From Moringa oleifera (lineage: Eukaryota; Streptophyta; Magnoliopsida; Brassicales; Moringaceae), in the NCBI GenBank assembly GCA_021397835.1, contig JAJFZO010000906.1, forward strand, positions 29,644 to 93,643: a DNA stretch of 64,000 bases, in the 5' to 3' direction. The notes under the pieces were generated by a model. The model was given only the letters and a program-made list of their open reading frames with translations. It ran no database searches and had not been told where the DNA came from. Position numbers and translations under genes: made by a program. How positions within the stretch are numbered: the stretch's first letter is position 1; each line of letters starts with the position of its first letter. Positions 58,770-64,000 of this stretch are shown here, one piece after another.

Positions 58770-61700
58770 ATGGAGGAAGAGACATATGCATTTTATTATG
58801 TTAAGAAGGGAGACATTACAGCATATACAAGAGCTTAAGTAATTGCTAAGCATAAGCTGGATCATTTGTAATCTTTTTTTTTTTTAACCTTTTTTTTTTC
58901 TTTCAGAAAAGAAATATTTCTGCTACTAATACTTTCATGAGTTTACTTTTTATCTTTAGCAACTATTTCCATATGGAATTTCTATTGCTTTTTTTTTTGT
59001 GGGTTTGTGTGACTTAAGTCAGTTGTATGCGTTTCTTTGAATGTGAACGATGTCGATCTTTTATTTCTTTAAGATAACTGCTTTTTCAGGATAAAATATG
59101 ACTTTAGTAATTGGTAAAACACTTGAGAGAAGTATATTAATAGAATTCTTATTAATCTACATATTTTTTCTACAGAATGCGAATGTCTTTTTTCGATATA
59201 GGTGTCTAATCCTTCTACAGGTGTATACAAGGGGTATGGTTTGCCCTTAGAGGCTGAGGAGTTCCTTGCCTTTCATGGGCTTAAGAATGCGCCTATTTTA
59301 TGAATGTCAGTTATATTAAAGATTATGTGTTTGGCAAACTTATTCCTTGCCCATTTTAGGTTAAACATAGTTCATTTAAGAAACTTGAGAAAATTGATCT
59401 TCTAGGTTGAATATTGATTTTTCAGTGCTCAAAGGTAGTTGCTAACAAATGGGTAGATTGTTTCCTTCCGACCTACATCTTGGCTTGAAATTTTGCCTCC
59501 AATGACATTTTTTCTAATAATGAATATTTTAAAGTGCATCTGTTTTTGACATATAGCCTATGATATTATAGAGTTTTTAGCATTTCCCAACTATTTATTC
59601 ATTGAACATGATGTTGAATCATTTGGTCATTTATATTCCTTCAACAGTATAGATTATTTTAGGTGTTCAAGCGACCAATGTATAATAAAAGAATTATCTT
59701 TTATGTTGATTGTGTTTCTTTTTTTTCTTTTTTCTTTTTTTGGTCGGTAACCATCTTGCTTGAAAGGAAAAATGATTAAAAAAATTCTCCTAAGAGATCG
59801 CGCGAAATACTTGAACCAAAATTTTTTATGAGTTGAGAATCATAGTAAATGTGTGTACATACACAACACTTTGTAAACACATTGGATTTATGAAGTTTCC
59901 TTCAAATGAAGAACTTGTAGCCCTGCCAAATACCATTCTTGATATGTTTTCCTGTTCTACCCATGTATTAATCAGTTTTGAAACTAGATAAACATTTTTG
60001 AAATGATTGTGAAGTAATTTTCTTTTAACTAGAGTAGTAAACTTTTGTTGTGATTATCTGATTAGCTAAAGAAATTGTAATATTAGCATTGTACCATTGC
60101 ATCTTAACTTTTAAACAACATGGATTATATTGACTATTTTATTTGCTTTCACTCGCTCCCTCTTTGCCTGGGTCACTAATTAAATAACTATATTGCTTCT
60201 AGTAGTAATTTCTCACTTATGTCTTCTATTTTACGAGGTACTGGTGGATAAACTTCATTTTCAACGAATTCTTTAAAGAAATATTTAAAAGTATGTAATT
60301 CTATTTGGCCTGAAGTAGTTTCTTCCAATTGTGTGAGTTTATATCATTAATACTAACCATTTCTCATGGTAGTGTCATGTCGAGTACTACTATTGGATTT
60401 AGCTACTATCATTATTAAATAATGTCTATCTGTGTGTATTTACTATCATAAAACTCTAGTATCTATTTTTATTCTAATTGCTCATTACAAATATGTATCC
60501 ATTAGACTTTTTTTCTTTTTTATGGCAATTACTATCATTTTAATGGAAGTTGATGAATTAAAATATTTTATTTGTATCTAACAAATTCAGGTTTCCTATA
60601 TTGGATTATGGTGTGAGTTTCTGGATTTTCATACCTCAATGCTAGCTTTTCTACTTGTAACTGTTTTACAATGTGTGTGTTGATATTCCTGCCCTTTTTT
60701 TTTTTTACAAGCAAACATCATATGTTATGATATGATATATAGATTAAATTAATTGTGATATAAATTAAAATGATTTTATGTTTATTCATAGCAATCCTGT
60801 ATTCTTGTGTTTGACGATGCCTCAAAAGGGAATCCTGGACAAGCTAGTGTAAGAGCTGTTCTATGTGCCAAAGATAGAAGTATTGTATGAAGTTGCTTCA
60901 GGTGCACTCTTAGGTTATAATGTCCTTTGATTAATTAAGCTTTATCTGACATTAGGTGTTGATAGGTCTATCGATTGCGTGAAGGGTGGGCATCGCAACA
61001 AATAATGTTGCTGAATATCAAGCTATCATTTTAGGAACGAAGTATGCTATTAAGAAAGGGTTTAAACACATTCATGCGCAAGAAGACTCTAAACTTATTT
61101 GTAAGCAAGTTGGGTACTTTTATCTTGTGATGTATGTTCATCTTGCTTTTAGTATTTCTTTGTTTTCAGGCTTAAAAAAGAAAAGCAAAGTTGAGTACAC
61201 AAAAGTGACTTTTGCCTAAGCAAGTTTAAGATCGAAATGAGGAAAAAGAATACAGTGAAAGGAGGAAATGAAATAAACTAAAAGCCAAAAAAGAGGAACT
61301 AAGAAACTGAAAAATAAAATAGAAAATTAGACTTATTTGTGCTAAACCTAGATGCCATCACATGCTGAATATGCACATGAGAAGATTTTAGAAGGAGAAG
61401 GGGCATGCAGTTCATCTTTTACGCCTTTTTTGGTTCACAATAATTATAGATTCAAAGATGCATAAAAGACACAAACACGTATATAAATATCAGAAGTGCC
61501 ATTTATTATGGATGGATGGTGTTGAATTTGTAGCTCTTAATTGTAGTCCCTATTTCAATTTGTAGAAATTATCTCTGCATGTTCTTTCTATTCTGTTGCA
61601 TTACTACTTTTCATCGATATTCCTTGTGGAATAGATATAGGGGCTATGGAAGACCAAGAACTAGAATATGGCTAACTTGCATAAAGAGGCAAAGGAGCTT

Positions 61701-62095
61701 AAGCTCAAGTTAAATCAAACGTATTGAGAGGGTAAATGCAAATTATAATCATTCATAAAATATTTGTGAACATTTTCTTCTAATTTTATTTACATGTCAT
61801 TGTGCTTGTGGGCCTAAATTATTTTATGGATGATTCAACTAATCACTTTGTAGTTTATAATTCTGTAACTAAGAGTATGTACGCACACAAATTTTATGGT
61901 TGCAAGTAACGTGTGCTTGTTTGTTTTCAAGGAGTGGAACTCTGGTATTGATGCTCAAGCAAATCTAGCTATCAATCTTAAGGGTGAAGACCTTTAATGT
62001 TCATTTAATTGTTATGGTTTTCATGGTTTATGGTGTTTCTTATATGTTGATGTGTATGTAGATGGTCAAGTTGGAGAGGTCTATGAGAGGAAGCA
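58770..62095 (+). pseudogene. Viroplasmin (Cauli_VI) plus RNase H-like domain protein, multi-exon pseudogene
   Basis: Plant genes of this family carry an N-terminal caulimovirus-viroplasmin-like domain that binds RNA/DNA hybrids, and a C-terminal RNase H-like (RVT_3) domain. Blocks seen: 58,770-58,866, MEEETYAFYYVKKGDI then a stop; 59,202-59,358, VYKGYGLPLEAEEFLAFHGL then KNAP and a one-base shift before FGKLIPCPF; 60,792-60,900, FDDASKGNPGQASVRAVL with a stop after DRSIV; 60,967-61,113, RLREG, shift, VGIATNNVAEYQAIILGTKY and AIKKGFKHIHAQEDSKLI; 61,639-61,732, GLWKTKNQNMANLHKEAKEL then damage; 61,932-61,993, EWNSGIDAQANLAINLKGED; and about 62,061-62,095, DGQVGEVYER. The catalytic D of FDDAS and the E of AEYQA are present, but stops and shifts rule out a working protein. 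Confidence 0.85.
61248..61997 (+). repeat. Segment duplicated at 45,703-46,443
   Basis: Intron and exon sequence of the RNase H-like pseudogene, matching the core of the central unit with few differences. The copy at 46 kb keeps about eight extra bases in the exon (the caagtttgtatcctttcaa stretch) that are lost here. In the 46-kb copy, sequence after the last shared exon jumps directly to the AT-rich arm. Confidence 0.85.
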
Positions 62096-63489
62096 CAATG
62101 TTATGGGGCAACATATTGCTTTTGTTGATATCATATGGTAATAGTGGTTTTTGGGAATGCTTGGATGTTATTTTGTTAAGCTAATAGCTCTTGGGAACCT
62201 GGGAAAAAGCTCTAACTAATACTTGTTTAAACTTAAGTAAGTAATATTCTACCTGGCCTGCATAAATGGATTTTGTTGCAGCATATACTCCATTGAGTCT
62301 TTTCGTCATAAGTTTTAAGATATGATTCTAATAAAATATTTGTAATCTCCATTCTAAAAAGTTTGGTACTCAAAATTTTTAGTTGGTTGATAGTCTTTTG
62401 ATTCTGCTTAAAAAGTGTTGGTCTTTATAGGGATTGCATTTTACATTTTTTTAAATGATTCAAATCCAAATCATGAGGATTGAAGGGCAATTTATTGACA
62501 ATTTAAAGATTCAAGATCTAAATATTAACTAACAATTGAATTTTTTCTCTTCTATTGAGGAGGGAGCTGATTTTAGTAAGCAAAGAGTGCCTACTTCTAA
62601 GGGCTAACCTCACTTGCTTTTAATTTTATATCGATCACTTCTAAAAAAAAAAAGATCTTTCTCTTCCATTTTTGAAACATAGTCAGTATATCTAGTTCTC
62701 ATGCATCCTAGGGTAAGTTATGTGCTAAGACACCTATTTTCTTTGCTTAACACAATCTGTCTAATTTTCTATATATCAAGTTCGAATAAGTTGTCTTTAG
62801 GGCAAATCTTGGCTCGGTTGTAAGGTCAACCAAGACAAATAACTAAGCCCAAGAGATCATTAGATTAGAAAGCCTTAATAGGGAAGCTGATTTAGTCTCA
62901 ATCATCTTTTTTTGTTTGATTAAAACAAAGAAAGAAAAAAAAAAGCTCATGTGGTGGGTTAACTCCCATACGAGCGCACATGAATTACTAATAAGCTGCT
63001 TTCAAAAAGAAACTAATAAAGAAAAAACAAATTCCATGAATTAGAAGACCTAATCCCCAAACCTGTCTCTCATTAGCGAAAGCTACTATCTCGTTTCATT
63101 GAACCTTTACTAGCATAGCCCGAATTTCATGAATTAAGAGAACTAATCCTCGAGCCTATCTCTCAATAGGAAAAGCTAACTATCTGATTTTGTTGAAGCT
63201 TTGCCAGTATGGCATAGTAGCTCTATGCCACATCTTGATTTTCGAATAGTCTAATTTAAGATCTTTGCTTGTTTCTATGTTTTTTCTTCAAATATAAATG
63301 TTTTTATTCGATCTTCTTTCTCAAGAAAGATGAGGTTTTGAGAGAGAAGGGAAAAAAAGAAGATGAGGAAGAAGAAAGTGCTAAAGGCATGAACATTATT
63401 GTTTAAATAGCTATCAACGGTCATATTTTGAAAACATGCTTAAAACATGTATGGTTTTTCATTCAGATAAAAATAATAATTTATTAATT
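62096..63489. other. Downstream non-coding DNA
   Basis: No gene recognised. Includes an imperfect tandem duplication of about 94 bp at about 63,030-63,220 (ccatgaattagaagacctaatc repeated as tcatgaattaagagaactaatc), which may be an old duplication. Confidence 0.45.
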
Positions 63490-64000
63490 AATTTTATTAT
63501 TATTATTATTTAAAATTAAAATAACTTTTTATTTTAAAATATTTAATTTAATAAAAATATAAATGATTTAAAACTCAAAAATTATTTACAAATAAAAAGT
63601 TTCACAAAAAATTTGAAAATTAAAAACAAAAATGAAAATAACAAAGTTACAAATATATTTAAAAATAATATTGATTATTATAATTTAATAATTAATTTAT
63701 ATTAAATAATTTTTAAAAAAATTATTTATAAAAAAATATTGTTACATAACAAAATATTCGCAAAGAGATCAAAATTAAAAAAATTATTTATAAAAAAATA
63801 TTGTTACATAACAAAATATTCGCAAAGAGATCAAAATTAACAATAATATCTAATAATCATAGTAAACAAATTTTAACCAAAATTTTTAAAAGTTACCGAT
63901 GAAAAAAAAAAGTAATAAAAAACTATAATTTAATGAAATATTGAATGAAAACTCATACAAATACTTACACCAAACTAAAGAAAAGGTATAAAAACAATGA
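63490..64000. repeat. AT-rich arm shared with the centre of the inverted structure
   Basis: 63,490-63,860 is the reverse complement of 45,397-45,690, and 63,790-64,000 is a direct match to 46,485-46,690. It contains a 62-bp tandem duplication: attatttataaaaaaatatt starts at 63,721 and again at 63,783. The repeat runs off the window end. Confidence 0.8.

Noticed and set aside
1..64000. A new multi-gene biological system
   Set aside because: No intact gene cluster is present. The novelty here is structural (satellite, palindrome, nested organelle and transposon insertions), not a coding system.

Overview
The window is nuclear DNA of a flowering plant, probably a eudicot (the species cannot be fixed from sequence alone). 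It is a repeat-rich tract of old transposons, satellite arrays, organelle DNA insertions and decayed gene copies. I found no intact protein-coding gene. Every recognisable coding stretch has stop codons, frameshifts or missing exons, and most open frames here are chance frames in AT-rich or satellite DNA.

Layout. (1) 1-8,066: minus-strand relic of a CACTA/En-Spm transposon (Tnp2 N-terminal domain at 179-553, degenerate terminus near 5,855), interrupted by a LINE-like fragment and followed by a very AT-rich repeat. (2) 8,067 to about 27,665: organelle-derived tract. It holds mitochondrial nad3 and rps12 remnants and a 2.5-kb plastid inverted-repeat block (trnI-GAU 3' part, trnA-UGC with intron, rrn23 5' end). 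A 6,866-bp CACTA element (10,558-17,423) sits exactly inside rps12 with a GGA target duplication. Copia and gypsy fragments also lie in this tract. (3) 27,668-29,420: satellite block A, a GC-richer tandem repeat of about 182 bp. (4) 29,421-35,998: second minus-strand CACTA relic (Tnp2, DUF4218, DUF4216), with the same LINE-like fragment and terminus as copy 1. (5) 36,060-54,305: large inverted structure. The left arm is AT-rich repeat, caulimovirid relic and satellite block B. The centre is a 1.5-kb unit with two RNase H exons. The right arm is block C in opposite orientation, an inverted caulimovirid relic and the inverted AT-rich repeat. (6) 54,306-64,000: lower-copy DNA with an AKRP/EMB506-like ankyrin pseudogene, a viroplasmin/RNase H pseudogene and a downstream AT-rich repeat shared with the centre of the inverted structure.

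Relations. The order [CACTA relic - AT-rich repeat - caulimovirid - satellite] is seen whole at 29.4-45.4 kb. In the first copy organelle DNA lies where the caulimovirid segment would be expected. Organelle insertion preceded the CACTA insertion, since the transposon splits the mitochondrial gene. Much of the decay is C-to-T and G-to-A, many at CpG, as expected for methylated heterochromatin. Organelle, Pfam-family and host-gene identities were recognised from memory of these families, not by a database search.
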